DNA from: Croceibacterium salegens
Lineage (GTDB): Bacteria; Pseudomonadota; Alphaproteobacteria; Sphingomonadales; Sphingomonadaceae
Assembly: GCF_009827435.1 (NCBI RefSeq)
Contig: NZ_WTYM01000035.1
Span: forward strand, 1-64,000
Length of the DNA: 64,000 nt
Direction of reading: 5' to 3'
The notes under the pieces were generated by a model. The model was not told where the DNA came from, made no database searches, and saw nothing but the letters and a program-made list of their open reading frames with translations. Each line of letters begins with the position of its first letter. The stretch's first letter is position 1. Shown piece after piece: positions 54,463 through 64,000 of the stretch. A program made the position numbers and the translations under genes.

Positions 54463-54876
54463 TCACGGCAGGAGCGATAGCGCCCGCGCCGCGTCGACCG
54501 CCTTGCCGCGTCCGGTGACCCCGAGCTTGTCGTAGAGGTTGGCCACGTGGGTCTTCACCGTGTTGGGAGAAACCCCCATCGCGCGGGCGATTTCCTTGTT
54601 CGATTCGCCCTTCGCCAGCCGCTCGAGCACATCGCATTCGCGGCGGGTGAGACCGAGAGAGGCGATCGCCTGTTCGTTGCGCTCGAAGTCCCCGGCAGGG
54701 CGCTGCGGCGTCAGCCGCCACCCGACCCACACGCCGAGCGCGATGAAGGCCAGCGCCACCGCGACGATGTAGGTCGGGGTCGGCAACTGCTGGACGAGGT
54801 GACGGTACTGCAGCCATTCGAGAATGGAGGCGAGCGCCGCCAGCACCGCGCCATAGCCGAGGACCCAGCGCCACAT
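54463..54876 (-). CDS. membrane-anchored LuxR-type regulator
   Basis: A 137-residue protein. Two hydrophobic segments (WVLGYGAVLAALASILEW and YIVAVALAFIALGVWVGW) precede a LuxR/GerE helix-turn-helix (LTRRECDVLERLAKGESNKE, VSPNTVKTHVANLYDKLGV). The start at 54876 is 5 bases after the DUF885 stop, so the genes are probably co-transcribed. One-component membrane-tethered LuxR proteins occur in this order; the signal is unknown. Confidence 0.8.
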   Translation of the reverse strand: MWRWVLGYGAVLAALASILEWLQYRHLVQQLPTPTYIVAVALAFIALGVWVGWRLTPQRPAGDFERNEQAIASLGLTRRECDVLERLAKGESNKEIARAMGVSPNTVKTHVANLYDKLGVTGRGKAVDAARALSLLP

Positions 54877-54881
54877 CGCGC

Positions 54882-56639
54882 CTATCCGCCCCCGCGCCCT
54901 ATCCACGCCTCGACGCGGCGGTCGAACATCGTCAGCGGCATCAGCCCTTCGGTCAGCAGGTCGTGGAAACGCTTGAGGTCGAACCGCTCGCCCAGCGCGC
55001 TTTCGGCGCGGCGGCGCTGGCGGACCCATTCGTTCTGCCCGACCTTGTAACTGCATGCCTGTCCCGGCATCACGCAATAGCGTTCGATCTCCGCCCTCGA
55101 TCGGGGGAGTGTGAAGCCGACGTGGTCGGAGAAGTACCTCGTCGCCTCCTCGACGCTCCAGCCGCGCGCATGCAGCCCGGTGTCGACCACCAGCCGCGCG
55201 GCGCGGAACAGCCACGATTGCAAGGCCCCGGCGCGTTCGAGGCCCTCGTAGGCGCCCATTTCATCGGACAACATCTCGGCATAGAGCGCCCAGCCCTCGC
55301 CATAGGCGGAAAGCCAGTAGTTCTTGAGCAGCAGCGGCAGGTCGGGATCGCTGTGAACCAGGCTGAAGTGGTAGTGATGGCCCGGATTTGCCTCGTGGTA
55401 GGTCAGCGCCGGCAACGTGTACTTCGGCCAGTCGTGAGTGCTGCGCAGGTTGACCCAGTAGGTCGCCGGACGCGAGCCATCGAGCGCAGCGAAGTAGTAG
55501 TATCCGGCCGAGGCGCCGTCCTCGATGTCTGGCGGCACGCGGCGCACCTGGATCGGCACCTCGGGCACCTGCGCCATCACTTCATGCAGCCGGTCCTGCA
55601 TGTACCGCGTGCCGCGATTGAGTGCGGTGATGAGGTCGGCGCGGCCCTGATCGTCGTTGGGATAGAGCTGGTCGGGCCGCTCGTTTAGCTGCGCCAGCCG
55701 GACGCCGACGCTGCCCTCGCACAGCCCCGCCCCGCGCAGGATCGCATCGAGCTCGGCGCTCAGTTCCTCGACCTGCGCGAGGCCGGTCGCGTGAACCTCG
55801 TCGGGTGAGAAGTTGGTGGTGGTGTAGTAGGCAAGCGACGCGGCGTAGTGCGCTTCGCCGTCTGGCAGGCGGACGAGCCCGTCGCCCGGCGCGCTCTGCG
55901 GGCGCAGGTCGCGAACCAGATCGGCCTGGCGGCGAAGCGCGGGATAGACTTCGTTCTCGACGATCTTTGCCGCGCGCGCCGCCCAGTCGCCCGCGATGCC
56001 CCTGGACGCGGTGCGCTCGGCGAGCGAGGCGGTCATTCCGCTGGCTTCGGGCGTGGCGGCGAGCAGCTTGCCCATCTGCGCCTCGGCGTAGTCGAGCGCC
56101 CAGCCCGGCGCGAGGTAGCCGCGAGCAGCATCTTCGGCCTGTGCCGCGCATTCTTCGTCGAGCACCGTGGCAAGGCCGGACAGCCGCACGAGGTAGGCCT
56201 CGGCATCGGCGGCATTCTCCACCGGGTGCTTCGAATCGAGGAAGTCGGGCAGCTTGCAGTAGGCGCCGTTCATCTGCGTGATGCGGTAGGGATAGCCGAG
56301 CTGGCCGATGCCGAACGGCTCGGCGGCGAGGCGCTGTTCGAGCATGTATTCGGCCACCTCGCGGCGCACGCGCCCGGTTTCTGACAACCCTGCCGGATCG
56401 ACCCCGCGGACCTTCGCCAAGGACGCGCGGGCATAGTCGAACCGTGCCCGCTCCTGCGCCTTGCCGCCGCCATTGAGCCGCGAGCGGGACGCCGAATGCT
56501 CGCCCTTGTCGAGCCCGAGCGCGGTCATCTGTTGCGGATCGAGAGCCATGTCGCCGGCGAACACATCCTCGAACACCGCGTGCAGCGCCGAATCGCCCTG
56601 GTGTTCGCCGTGACCGCCGGTGTCCTCGCTCCGCAACAT
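54882..56639 (-). CDS. DUF885 family putative metallopeptidase
   Basis: A 585-residue protein. The zinc motif is HEANPGHHYHF (residues ~415-425), the DUF885 variant of HExxH, with distal Glu in EGWALYAEML. The C-terminal helical region is complete, and length (580-620) matches the family. No signal peptide is visible, unlike many relatives, so it may be cytoplasmic, or the annotated start may be internal. It is followed by the LuxR-like gene. Peptidase activity is inferred. Confidence 0.8.
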   Translation of the reverse strand: MLRSEDTGGHGEHQGDSALHAVFEDVFAGDMALDPQQMTALGLDKGEHSASRSRLNGGGKAQERARFDYARASLAKVRGVDPAGLSETGRVRREVAEYMLEQRLAAEPFGIGQLGYPYRITQMNGAYCKLPDFLDSKHPVENAADAEAYLVRLSGLATVLDEECAAQAEDAARGYLAPGWALDYAEAQMGKLLAATPEASGMTASLAERTASRGIAGDWAARAAKIVENEVYPALRRQADLVRDLRPQSAPGDGLVRLPDGEAHYAASLAYYTTTNFSPDEVHATGLAQVEELSAELDAILRGAGLCEGSVGVRLAQLNERPDQLYPNDDQGRADLITALNRGTRYMQDRLHEVMAQVPEVPIQVRRVPPDIEDGASAGYYYFAALDGSRPATYWVNLRSTHDWPKYTLPALTYHEANPGHHYHFSLVHSDPDLPLLLKNYWLSAYGEGWALYAEMLSDEMGAYEGLERAGALQSWLFRAARLVVDTGLHARGWSVEEATRYFSDHVGFTLPRSRAEIERYCVMPGQACSYKVGQNEWVRQRRRAESALGERFDLKRFHDLLTEGLMPLTMFDRRVEAWIGRGGG

Positions 56640-56760
56640 GCCGTTCTCCTTTGCTGCAATGGCTACCGGGCAGCGCAGGCGGAAACAAGGCGGCGAGGCT
56701 TACACGGGGTTGACACATCTGACAGTGTCCTGGGGCAAAACTCGCTTCGCGCCCAAACCG

Positions 56761-57234
56761 TCACCTTATGCGGTAGAAATCGGCCACCCGGTCGAGCGCC
56801 AGGCGCAGCACCAGCTTGCCGCTGCGCGCCGGCCAGTCGAGGTCCTTTTCGGCAGCGGTCAGTGTCTCGCCGGCGCAGGCGACGCGCCACAGGATATCTG
56901 CGAGGCCCCGGCCCGCTGCAGCGATGGCGCCGTCGAAGCGCTGGCGCGCCGCGACCTGCCGTTCGGTCGGGGAGAGCCCGCTGTCGGCGGTGCCACGGAT
57001 CCGCACCACGTCCCAGCGCATCGTCACGCCGGGGGAAAGGCCGGCGCGTTCGTAATCGACGCGCAGCCGCTCGCCCGCCTCGAACAGCCGATCGTCGAGA
57101 TGGCCGCGCGAGTGGAGCCAGGTCAGCGGCGATTCGGCGAGGTTGACGGTGACACTACGACGTCGCCGCGCCATGCCGCCACGGCGTCTCGGGCCTTCGG
57201 GGGTCAGTTCACGCTCGACCAAAGCTCTCTGCAT
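56761..57234 (-). CDS. DUF6456-type small protein
   Basis: A 157-residue basic protein. The first ~30 residues are Arg-rich (GPRRRGGMARRRRSVTVNLA) and the rest a helical domain with SPLTWLHSRGHLDDRLFEAG and LSPTERQVAARQRFDGAIAA. This pattern matches the DUF6456 family of Alphaproteobacteria. The ATG at 57234 follows CCGGAG. It is divergent from the XRE regulator, with the operator region between them. Confidence 0.7.
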   Translation of the reverse strand: MQRALVERELTPEGPRRRGGMARRRRSVTVNLAESPLTWLHSRGHLDDRLFEAGERLRVDYERAGLSPGVTMRWDVVRIRGTADSGLSPTERQVAARQRFDGAIAAAGRGLADILWRVACAGETLTAAEKDLDWPARSGKLVLRLALDRVADFYRIR

Positions 57235-57267
57235 GCGAATCTCCGGAGGGGAAGTGGGTCGCAGGCC

Positions 57268-57317
57268 TTGACAAATCGGGTTCGTGTAGGAAAGTGGAAT
57301 AACCAATTCGGTTATTC
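57268..57317 (+). promoter_or_regulatory. XRE promoter and palindromic operator
   Basis: A -35-like TTGACA is at 57268-57273. Downstream, GAATAACC-AATTC-GGTTATTC (57297-57317) is a perfect 8-bp inverted repeat with a 5-base spacer, ending 13 bases before the GTG of the XRE gene. The size and position fit an autoregulatory dimer site. No clear -10 at ideal spacing. Confidence 0.65.
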
Positions 57318-57330
57318 GGGAGCGTCATCC

Positions 57331-57903
57331 GTGATCAATCGCATCCGCGACGTCCGCAAGCAGAAGGGCATGACCCTGGCCGAAGTGGCCGAAGCCTGCG
57401 ACCCGCCGACCACGCCGCAGACCATCGGCCGGCTCGAAACCGGGATGCGCAATCTCTCGCTCGACTGGATGAACCGCATCGCCGCGGCATTGGGCGTCGA
57501 ACCCGAGATGATCCTCAAGGGCGAAGAGGCCGAAACCCCGCAGGTGGTCGCCCGCCTGACCGATGCCGGTGCCGAGGCGCTATCCGCGCCTCGCGACGCG
57601 ATCCTGCCGACCGAACTCGACAGCGGCGCACCGCTGCTCTGTCTCGCGATTGAAAGCTCGCAGGGCGAATACCGCATTGGCGACCAGTTGTGGTTGCGCC
57701 AGTTGCCGCCCGAGGATGCGCCCAAGATGATCAACCGCGACGTCCTCGTGCCCAGGCCCGGCGGGCGCTTCGCCTTTGGCCGCCTGATAGACCGGCAGGG
57801 TACTCTCGTCGGCCTGCTCCCGCCCGGCGCGGGCCAGCGGCAGGTGGTGATCGACAAGCCCGCCTGGCTGGCTGTCGCGGAAATGCTGGTTCGCAAGCTG
57901 TGA
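57331..57903 (+). CDS. XRE-family regulator, LexA/phage-repressor-like
   Basis: A 190-residue protein. The N-terminal helix-turn-helix is IRDVRKQKGMTLAEVAEA, with TPQTIGRLETGMRNLSLDWM as recognition region. The C-terminal ~110 residues have a peptidase-S24-like beta layout (IESSQGEYRIGDQLWL, FGRLIDRQGTLVGLLP), but no clear Ser/Lys dyad was identified. GTG start follows CGGGAG. Its stop overlaps the GT4 start (TGATG). Confidence 0.85.
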   Translation: MINRIRDVRKQKGMTLAEVAEACDPPTTPQTIGRLETGMRNLSLDWMNRIAAALGVEPEMILKGEEAETPQVVARLTDAGAEALSAPRDAILPTELDSGAPLLCLAIESSQGEYRIGDQLWLRQLPPEDAPKMINRDVLVPRPGGRFAFGRLIDRQGTLVGLLPPGAGQRQVVIDKPAWLAVAEMLVRKL

Positions 57904-59084
57904 TGCGCCTGCTGTCGCTGGCGACGCTCTATCCCAACCCGCACACGCCGCGCTTCGGCACCTTCGTCGCGCGCAGCCTCGAGGCGCTGGCCGCGCGCGG
58001 CGACTGGCAAGTCTGCGTCATCAACCCGATCGGCCTGCCGCCACTGCTCTACGGGCATTACAAGGAGCTGGCCCAGGCGGCGCAAGGCGGGCGCGAGAAC
58101 GGGGTCGAGGTCTTCCGCCCGACCTTTCGCCTGCTCCCCGGCCTCAGCGGCAACATCAACCCGGCCGCCATCGCGAAAAGCGTCCTGCCTCTCGCCCGCA
58201 GCCTCCATGCCGCGGCGCCGTTCGACCTCGTCGACGCGCAGTTCTTCTACCCCGACGGCCCGGCCGCAGCGCGGATCGCCGCCGACCTTGGCGTGCCGCT
58301 GGCGATGAAGGCGCGCGGGGCGGACATCTCGTACTGGGGGCAACGCTCTTCCCCGCTGCGCCAGATGCGCGCCGCCGCCGGACGCGCCACGCGGCTGCTC
58401 GCGGTGTCGGAGGCGCTGGCGAACGACATGGAAGCGCTCGGCTTCCCGCCCGACAAGGTCCGCGTCCACTACACCGGGCTCGACCGCGACCTGTTCCGCC
58501 CGCTCGACCGCATCGAATGCCGCCGCCGCGCCGGCGAGCACTTCGGTTTCGCCCTTCCCGCCGGCGCGCCACTATTGTCCTGCGTCGGCGCGCTGATCGA
58601 GCGCAAGGGCCAGGCCATGGTGATTGAGGCGCTGCCCGCCCTGCCCGCCGCGCACCTGCTGCTGGTCGGCACGGGGCCGGACGAGGCGAACCTGCGCGCA
58701 CTGGCGGACGGGATCGGCGTGACGGACCGGGTCCATTTCCTCGGCTCGCTCGATCACACGCAGCTCCCGGTGCTGCTTTCGGCCAGCGATGCGATGGTCC
58801 TGCCGTCAGCCAGCGAGGGCCTCGCCAACGCCTGGGTCGAGGCGCTCGCCTGCGGATGTCCGCTGGTCATCACCGAGGCCGGCGGCGCGCGCGAACTGGT
58901 GCGCAGCGCGACCGCCGGGCGCATCGTCCAGCGCAGTGCCTGGGCGATTGCCGCAGGGATCCGCGACATACTCTCCGCCCCACTCGACCGCGACAAGGTC
59001 GCCGCGGCAGTGGAGACGTTCAGCTGGCCGGCCCACGCCGAAGCGCTGGCGGAGATTTACGAAGAGATTGTCGCCCCCCGTTAG
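57903..59084 (+). CDS. GT4-family glycosyltransferase
   Basis: A 393-residue GT-B glycosyltransferase. The N-terminal domain begins LLSLATLYPNPHTPRFG; the C-terminal domain has VGALIERKGQAMVIEALPAL and the GT4 signature PSASEGLANAWVEALACGCP with the EX7E Glu. It resembles enzymes of exopolysaccharide or lipid glycosylation. The donor and acceptor are not deducible. Translation is coupled to the XRE gene. Confidence 0.85.
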   Translation: MRLLSLATLYPNPHTPRFGTFVARSLEALAARGDWQVCVINPIGLPPLLYGHYKELAQAAQGGRENGVEVFRPTFRLLPGLSGNINPAAIAKSVLPLARSLHAAAPFDLVDAQFFYPDGPAAARIAADLGVPLAMKARGADISYWGQRSSPLRQMRAAAGRATRLLAVSEALANDMEALGFPPDKVRVHYTGLDRDLFRPLDRIECRRRAGEHFGFALPAGAPLLSCVGALIERKGQAMVIEALPALPAAHLLLVGTGPDEANLRALADGIGVTDRVHFLGSLDHTQLPVLLSASDAMVLPSASEGLANAWVEALACGCPLVITEAGGARELVRSATAGRIVQRSAWAIAAGIRDILSAPLDRDKVAAAVETFSWPAHAEALAEIYEEIVAPR

Positions 59085-59086
59085 CT

Positions 59087-59182
59087 CGTCATTGCGACCC
59101 CGGCCTTGGGCCGGGGGAAGCAATCCGGTGGCAGCACATTGCCGCACTGGATTGCTACGTCGCTACGCTCCTCGCAATGACG
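59087..59182. repeat. dispersed inverted repeat, family B copy 2
   Basis: 96 bases beginning CGTCATTGCGACCCCGGCC and ending CTCGCAATGACG. The ends are inverted repeats and the middle contains CGCACTGGATTGCT, shared with 24089-24185 in the opposite orientation. It fills nearly the entire gap between the convergent GT4 and secF genes. Confidence 0.75.
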
Positions 59183-59192
59183 AAAGGTCGGA

Positions 59193-60155
59193 TTATGCCG
59201 CCGGCTGCACGTCGCCCGAGCTTTCGCTCGGCACGAAGCTGTGGCTGGTCACCCCGAGCCAGATCAGGATCGGCGCGGCCATGTAGATCGACGAATAGGT
59301 GCCGACGAAGATGCCCAGCGTGATCGCCGCGGTGAAGCCGAACAGGCTCGCCGGACCAATGAACAGCAGCGAGACGAGCACGAGCAGCAGCGTCAGCGAG
59401 GTCATCACCGTACGCGCCAGCGTCTCGTTGACCGACAGGTCGAGCAGCTCGGGCAGCGGCATCTTGCGATACTTCTTCAGGTTCTCGCGGATGCGGTCGT
59501 AGACCACGATGGTGTCGTTGAGCGAATAGCCGATGATGGTCAGGATCGCGGCGACGATCTTGAGGTCGAATTCGAACTGGAACAGCGCGAACATACCCAA
59601 TGTCAGCGAGACGTCGTGGAACAGCGCAAACAGCGCGCCGACGCCGAACTGCCATTCGAAGCGCACCCAGATGTAGACCGAGATCGCCAGCATCGCGAGG
59701 CCGAGCGCCCACATCGCGGTGCTGAACAGTTCGCCCGAAACCTTGCCCGAGACCGCCGAAAGGTCGTCGATCCGCGCGCCGGGGAAGTTGTTGGTGATGG
59801 TGGTTGTGACCTGGCTGGTCATGGCGTCCGACGCTTTGGGGTCTTCCTGCACCTCGGGCGGCAGGCGAAAGCGGATGTTGACCGAATTCGGCCCGTCGGC
59901 GCGCTGGATCACGGGCTCGCCGTAACCCAGCGAGCCGATCCGTTCGCGCAGTTCGGCGACCGGCGCTTCCTCGCTCTGGGTGAAGGTCACCTGCACCTGC
60001 TGTCCGCCGACGAAGTCGACGCCAAGGTTGAGGCCGCGGGTGAAGACCAGCGTCAGACTGGCCGCGATCAGCGCGAGGCTGATCAGGTAGAACGGCACCC
60101 GCCAGCGCAGGAAGTGGATGTTGGTGTTGTCGGGGACGAGCTTGAGCAGGCGCAT
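59193..60155 (-). CDS. secF: protein translocase subunit SecF
   Basis: A 320-residue integral membrane protein, partner of SecD in proton-driven late steps of Sec export. N-terminal membrane segment plus periplasmic P4-type domain (GLNLGVDFVGGQQVQVTF, VIQRADGPNSVNIRFRL), then five segments containing FHDVSLTLGMFAL and GYSLNDTIVVYDRIRENLK, the classical SecF/SecD phrases. It lies 13 bases downstream of secD. Confidence 0.95.
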   Translation of the reverse strand: MRLLKLVPDNTNIHFLRWRVPFYLISLALIAASLTLVFTRGLNLGVDFVGGQQVQVTFTQSEEAPVAELRERIGSLGYGEPVIQRADGPNSVNIRFRLPPEVQEDPKASDAMTSQVTTTITNNFPGARIDDLSAVSGKVSGELFSTAMWALGLAMLAISVYIWVRFEWQFGVGALFALFHDVSLTLGMFALFQFEFDLKIVAAILTIIGYSLNDTIVVYDRIRENLKKYRKMPLPELLDLSVNETLARTVMTSLTLLLVLVSLLFIGPASLFGFTAAITLGIFVGTYSSIYMAAPILIWLGVTSHSFVPSESSGDVQPAA

Positions 60156-60168
60156 ATGCTGGTGTCCG

Positions 60169-61773
60169 TTAGATTGCGAGGTCGGTCGGGCGCGCCTTGC
60201 GCAGCCACTGGGCGACCCACATGCGCGTCAGGGTGACGCCGGTGAAGACCGAGGTAAACAGGCCGACGATCAGCACGATCGCGAAGCCCTTGACCGGGCC
60301 GGAGCCGAACATGAACAGCAGGACGCCGGCGATGAAGTTGGTGATGTTGGCGTCGTAAATCGCGCGGCTCGCTTCCTTGTAGCCGTTCTCGACCGAAGTG
60401 AATGCCTTGCGCCCGCGCTTTCGCTCTTCGCGGATGCGCTCGTAGATCAGCACGTTGGCGTCGACCGCGGCACCGATGGTGAGCACGAAGCCGGCGAGGC
60501 CGGGCAGCGTCAGCGTGGTCTTCATGATCGACATGATGCCGACCAGCATGAGCACGTTGAACACCAGCGCGATGGTCGCATAGACCCCGAAGCGGCCGTA
60601 GGTGACGATCATCAGCAGGATGACGAGGCCTGCGCCGACGCCCATCGCCAGCAGGCCCTTGGAGATCGAGTCCGCGCCAAGTTCCGGCCCGACGGTGCCT
60701 TGCTGGATCACCGTGAGATCGACCGGCAGCGCACCCGAACGCAGCGAGATGGCGAGGTTGTTGGCCGTTTCGACCGTGAACCCGCCCGAAATCTGCGCCG
60801 TGCCGCCGAGGATCGGTTCGTTGATGTTCGGCGCCGAGAGCGCCTTGCCGTCGAGGATGATGGCGAAGGGTTTGTTGACGTTCTGGCTGGTCAGGTCGGC
60901 GAACTTGCGCGCGCCCTGGCTGTCGAAGGTGATGTTGACGATCGGTTCGTTGGTCTGCTGGTCGTTCGACTGCTGCGCGTTGGTCAGCATGTCGCCACGG
61001 ATACCGCCGAGCCGCTTCACCGCGATCGCCTGTCCGGCATAGGGCGAGTTGGGATCGTAGGGCACGATCTCGCTGCCCGGAGGAGCGATGCCCTGCTGGA
61101 TGTCGGATTGCAGCGCGGTTGTGTCGACCAGCTTGAATTCGAGATTGGCGGTCTTGCCGAGCAGGTCCTTGAGCGCCTGCGGGTTGTCGAGGCCGGGGAC
61201 TTCGACCGAGATGCGGTCATCGCCTTCGCGGATGATGGTCGGCTCGCGCGTGCCGAGCGCGTCGATGCGCCTGCGCACCACCTCGGTGGCGGTGTCCATC
61301 GCCTGGTCGACCGCCTGCTTCAGTCCGGCCTCGGACTGGGTCAGGACGAGCTTGTTCTGGTCGACCACCTCAATGGTCCAGTCGCGCTGGCCCGTCAGGC
61401 CCGCGCCGGTGGTCATCGGCTCAATCAGGTCGCGTGCCCGGTCAACATCGGCCGGATCATTGACGATGAAGGACAAATTCCCACCCGCGCTCGAATAGCT
61501 GCCGGCACGGATGCGCGGCTCGGCCCGGCGCATTGCAGTGCGGACCGATTCTTCCATCGCGTCGAGCCGCTGCTTGGCGACCTGCGTCGGCTGCGCCTCG
61601 AGCAGGATGCGGCTGCCGCCGGCAAGGTCGAGCCCGAGGTTGACCTGCGGGTCGGGCAACTGCGACGGCCAGCTCCCGCCGGTATGCACGACGAGCGAAG
61701 GGATGGCGGCAAGGGCTGCCAGGATGGTCAGCGACCACAGCCATATTCGGCGCCAGCGGGGAAAATCGAGCAT
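60169..61773 (-). CDS. secD: protein translocase subunit SecD
   Basis: A 534-residue membrane protein. The start at 61773 gives MLDFPRWRRIWLWSLTILAA as first membrane segment, followed by LGLDLAGGSRILLEA, the P1 periplasmic domain, and the C-terminal RND-like region with TIGAAVDANVLIYERIREE and FAIVLIVGLFTSVFTGVTLT. It is shorter than E. coli SecD, as usual in Alphaproteobacteria. It follows yajC in the same direction. Confidence 0.95.
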   Translation of the reverse strand: MLDFPRWRRIWLWSLTILAALAAIPSLVVHTGGSWPSQLPDPQVNLGLDLAGGSRILLEAQPTQVAKQRLDAMEESVRTAMRRAEPRIRAGSYSSAGGNLSFIVNDPADVDRARDLIEPMTTGAGLTGQRDWTIEVVDQNKLVLTQSEAGLKQAVDQAMDTATEVVRRRIDALGTREPTIIREGDDRISVEVPGLDNPQALKDLLGKTANLEFKLVDTTALQSDIQQGIAPPGSEIVPYDPNSPYAGQAIAVKRLGGIRGDMLTNAQQSNDQQTNEPIVNITFDSQGARKFADLTSQNVNKPFAIILDGKALSAPNINEPILGGTAQISGGFTVETANNLAISLRSGALPVDLTVIQQGTVGPELGADSISKGLLAMGVGAGLVILLMIVTYGRFGVYATIALVFNVLMLVGIMSIMKTTLTLPGLAGFVLTIGAAVDANVLIYERIREERKRGRKAFTSVENGYKEASRAIYDANITNFIAGVLLFMFGSGPVKGFAIVLIVGLFTSVFTGVTLTRMWVAQWLRKARPTDLAI

Positions 61774-61799
61774 GTCTGGTTTTCGTCCTGCGTCCGGGC

Positions 61800-62117
61800 T
61801 CAGTCGTTGGCCGGCTTGCCACCGGAGGCGACGACATCGCCGATCGTTTGCTTGATCACCTTGACCTTCACGCCTTGGGCGATTTCGATCTCGGCATAGC
61901 TGTCGTCGACCTTGATTACCTTGCCGACGATACCGCCGGCGGTGACGACCTGGTCGCCCTTCTGGATGCCGCTGATCTTCGCGCGGTGTTCCTTCTGCTG
62001 GCGCATCTGCGGCCGGATGATAAGGAACCAGAAGATTGCGACCATGCCGATGATCGGCAGGAAACCGGTCCAACCGGGCGCAGCGGCCGCGGTACCGGCG
62101 GATAGGATATCAAGCAT
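61800..62117 (-). CDS. yajC: preprotein translocase accessory subunit YajC
   Basis: A 105-residue single-span protein: hydrophobic IIGMVAIFWFLIIRPQMRQQ near residues 22-42, then KGDQVVTAGGIVGKV, both diagnostic of YajC. It is the first gene of the yajC-secD-secF cluster and 26 bases before the secD start. Confidence 0.95.
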   Translation of the reverse strand: MLDILSAGTAAAAPGWTGFLPIIGMVAIFWFLIIRPQMRQQKEHRAKISGIQKGDQVVTAGGIVGKVIKVDDSYAEIEIAQGVKVKVIKQTIGDVVASGGKPAND

Positions 62118-62289
62118 TTCTCTCGCCCATTATGATGAGGTGAATTGGGGTTGCGATCCGACTTGTGAAGAGGACCGTGAAGGACCGTTCACGAAACGGC
62201 GAGGCGCGTAGCAGCAATGCAACACTGGCGCAATCAGCCCGGCTTGCCTTGGCGTGGGCTCGGCCCTATAGGCCCGGCCTCCACTGGAT

Positions 62290-62366
62290 CGGGACGTAGC
62301 GCAGCCTGGTAGCGCATCACACTGGGGGTGTGGGGGTCGCAGGTTCGAATCCTGTCGTCCCGACCA
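62290..62366 (+). tRNA. tRNA-Pro (anticodon GGG)
   Basis: A complete 77-base cloverleaf: acceptor CGGGACG paired with CGTCCCG, D arm GCGC AGCCTGGTA GCGC, anticodon stem TCACA/TGTGG with loop CTGGGGG giving anticodon GGG, T arm GCAGG TTCGAAT CCTGT, and encoded CCA. It resembles the E. coli proline GGG tRNA closely. Confidence 0.95.
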
Positions 62367-62380
62367 GTGGTTTTGGACTT

Positions 62381-62403
62381 CAAAGCATCCAGGGGATGCT
62401 TTG
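62381..62403. terminator. 10-bp hairpin between tRNA-Pro and hydantoinase gene
   Basis: CAAAGCATCC-AGG-GGATGCTTTG is an inverted repeat with a 3-base loop, 15 bases after the tRNA CCA and 44 bases from the stop of the convergent hydantoinase B gene. No long T-run follows on either side, so function as a bidirectional terminator is possible but unproven. Confidence 0.5.
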
Positions 62404-62447
62404 GGCCAAACCATTCCCGAACGAAGCGAAGGGCTGCTTCGGCCTTC

Positions 62448-64000
<1,553 letters not shown>

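Noticed and set aside
62290-62403. tRNA-Pro as an integration site for a mobile element
   Set aside because: No integrase gene, and no copy of the tRNA 3' end was noticed elsewhere in the window.

Overview
The window reads as a chromosomal segment of a GC-rich alphaproteobacterium of the order Sphingomonadales (Sphingomonadaceae or Erythrobacteraceae). The reasons are a very GC-rich codon bias, a yajC-secD-secF cluster next to tRNA-Pro(GGG), a TonB-receptor / SapC / tryptophan-halogenase-family / cupin glycan locus, dispersed twin-hairpin repeats of a sphingomonad type, and an IspB / PhoPQ-like / ABC-F background. The genus cannot be fixed from the sequence alone.

Layout. (1) 1-10.2 kb: the 3' part of a secreted G8-domain beta-helix protein, an AraC regulator, a large FGly arylsulfatase (opposite strand), two secreted NTF2-like (DUF8021-type) proteins, a secreted unknown and a PilZ protein. 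(2) 10.2-17.2 kb, minus strand: a tightly overlapping seven-gene operon (VOC protein, AraC regulator, orphan NitT/TauT-type binding protein, triple-SnoaL protein, small membrane protein, ACMSD/LigW-type amidohydrolase, tandem-OsmC protein), bounded by a divergent second AraC regulator. (3) 19.1-25.0 kb, plus strand: a compact operon with a phenylphosphate-synthase-like pair (phosphohistidine/swivel subunit plus ATP-grasp subunit), an AccB-like biotin carrier, a DRE-TIM biotin-dependent carboxyltransferase and a HAD-IIA phosphatase. No biotin carboxylase is present. This is the strongest candidate for an undescribed system: ATP-driven phosphorylation of a substrate linked to biotin-dependent carboxylation. 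(4) 25.0-40.0 kb: a glycan-utilisation locus (two GH3 enzymes, TonB receptor, two halogenase-like flavoproteins, SapC, cupin/JmjC, LacI regulator, MFS transporter) with matching LacI-type operators (AACGTT core) in front of the receptor and of the second GH3 gene. (5) 40.0-46.2 kb: an AT-richer, gene-poor island with two DUF1996 paralogues, a sulfotransferase, a PP2A-like phosphatase and a decayed pseudogene, probably acquired. (6) 46.2-64 kb: housekeeping and regulatory genes: polyprenyl diphosphate synthase, chorismate mutase, GFA protein, PhoQ/PhoP-like pair with a PepSY-like protein, SIMPL protein, ABC-F ATPase interrupted by a repeat, DUF4199 and membrane-anchored LuxR proteins, DUF885 peptidase-like protein, DUF6456 protein, XRE regulator with a perfect operator palindrome, GT4 glycosyltransferase, secF-secD-yajC, tRNA-Pro and a truncated hydantoinase B/5-oxoprolinase.

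How they work together. The 25-40 kb locus is a coherent import-and-hydrolysis regulon for an oligosaccharide, probably a beta-glucoside. The 10-17 kb and 19-25 kb operons look like catabolic modules for small, possibly aromatic or ketone-like, substrates, but neither substrate can be named. Two families of roughly 95-bp inverted repeats sit in intergenic regions, including both internal junctions of the phosphotransferase/carboxyltransferase operon.
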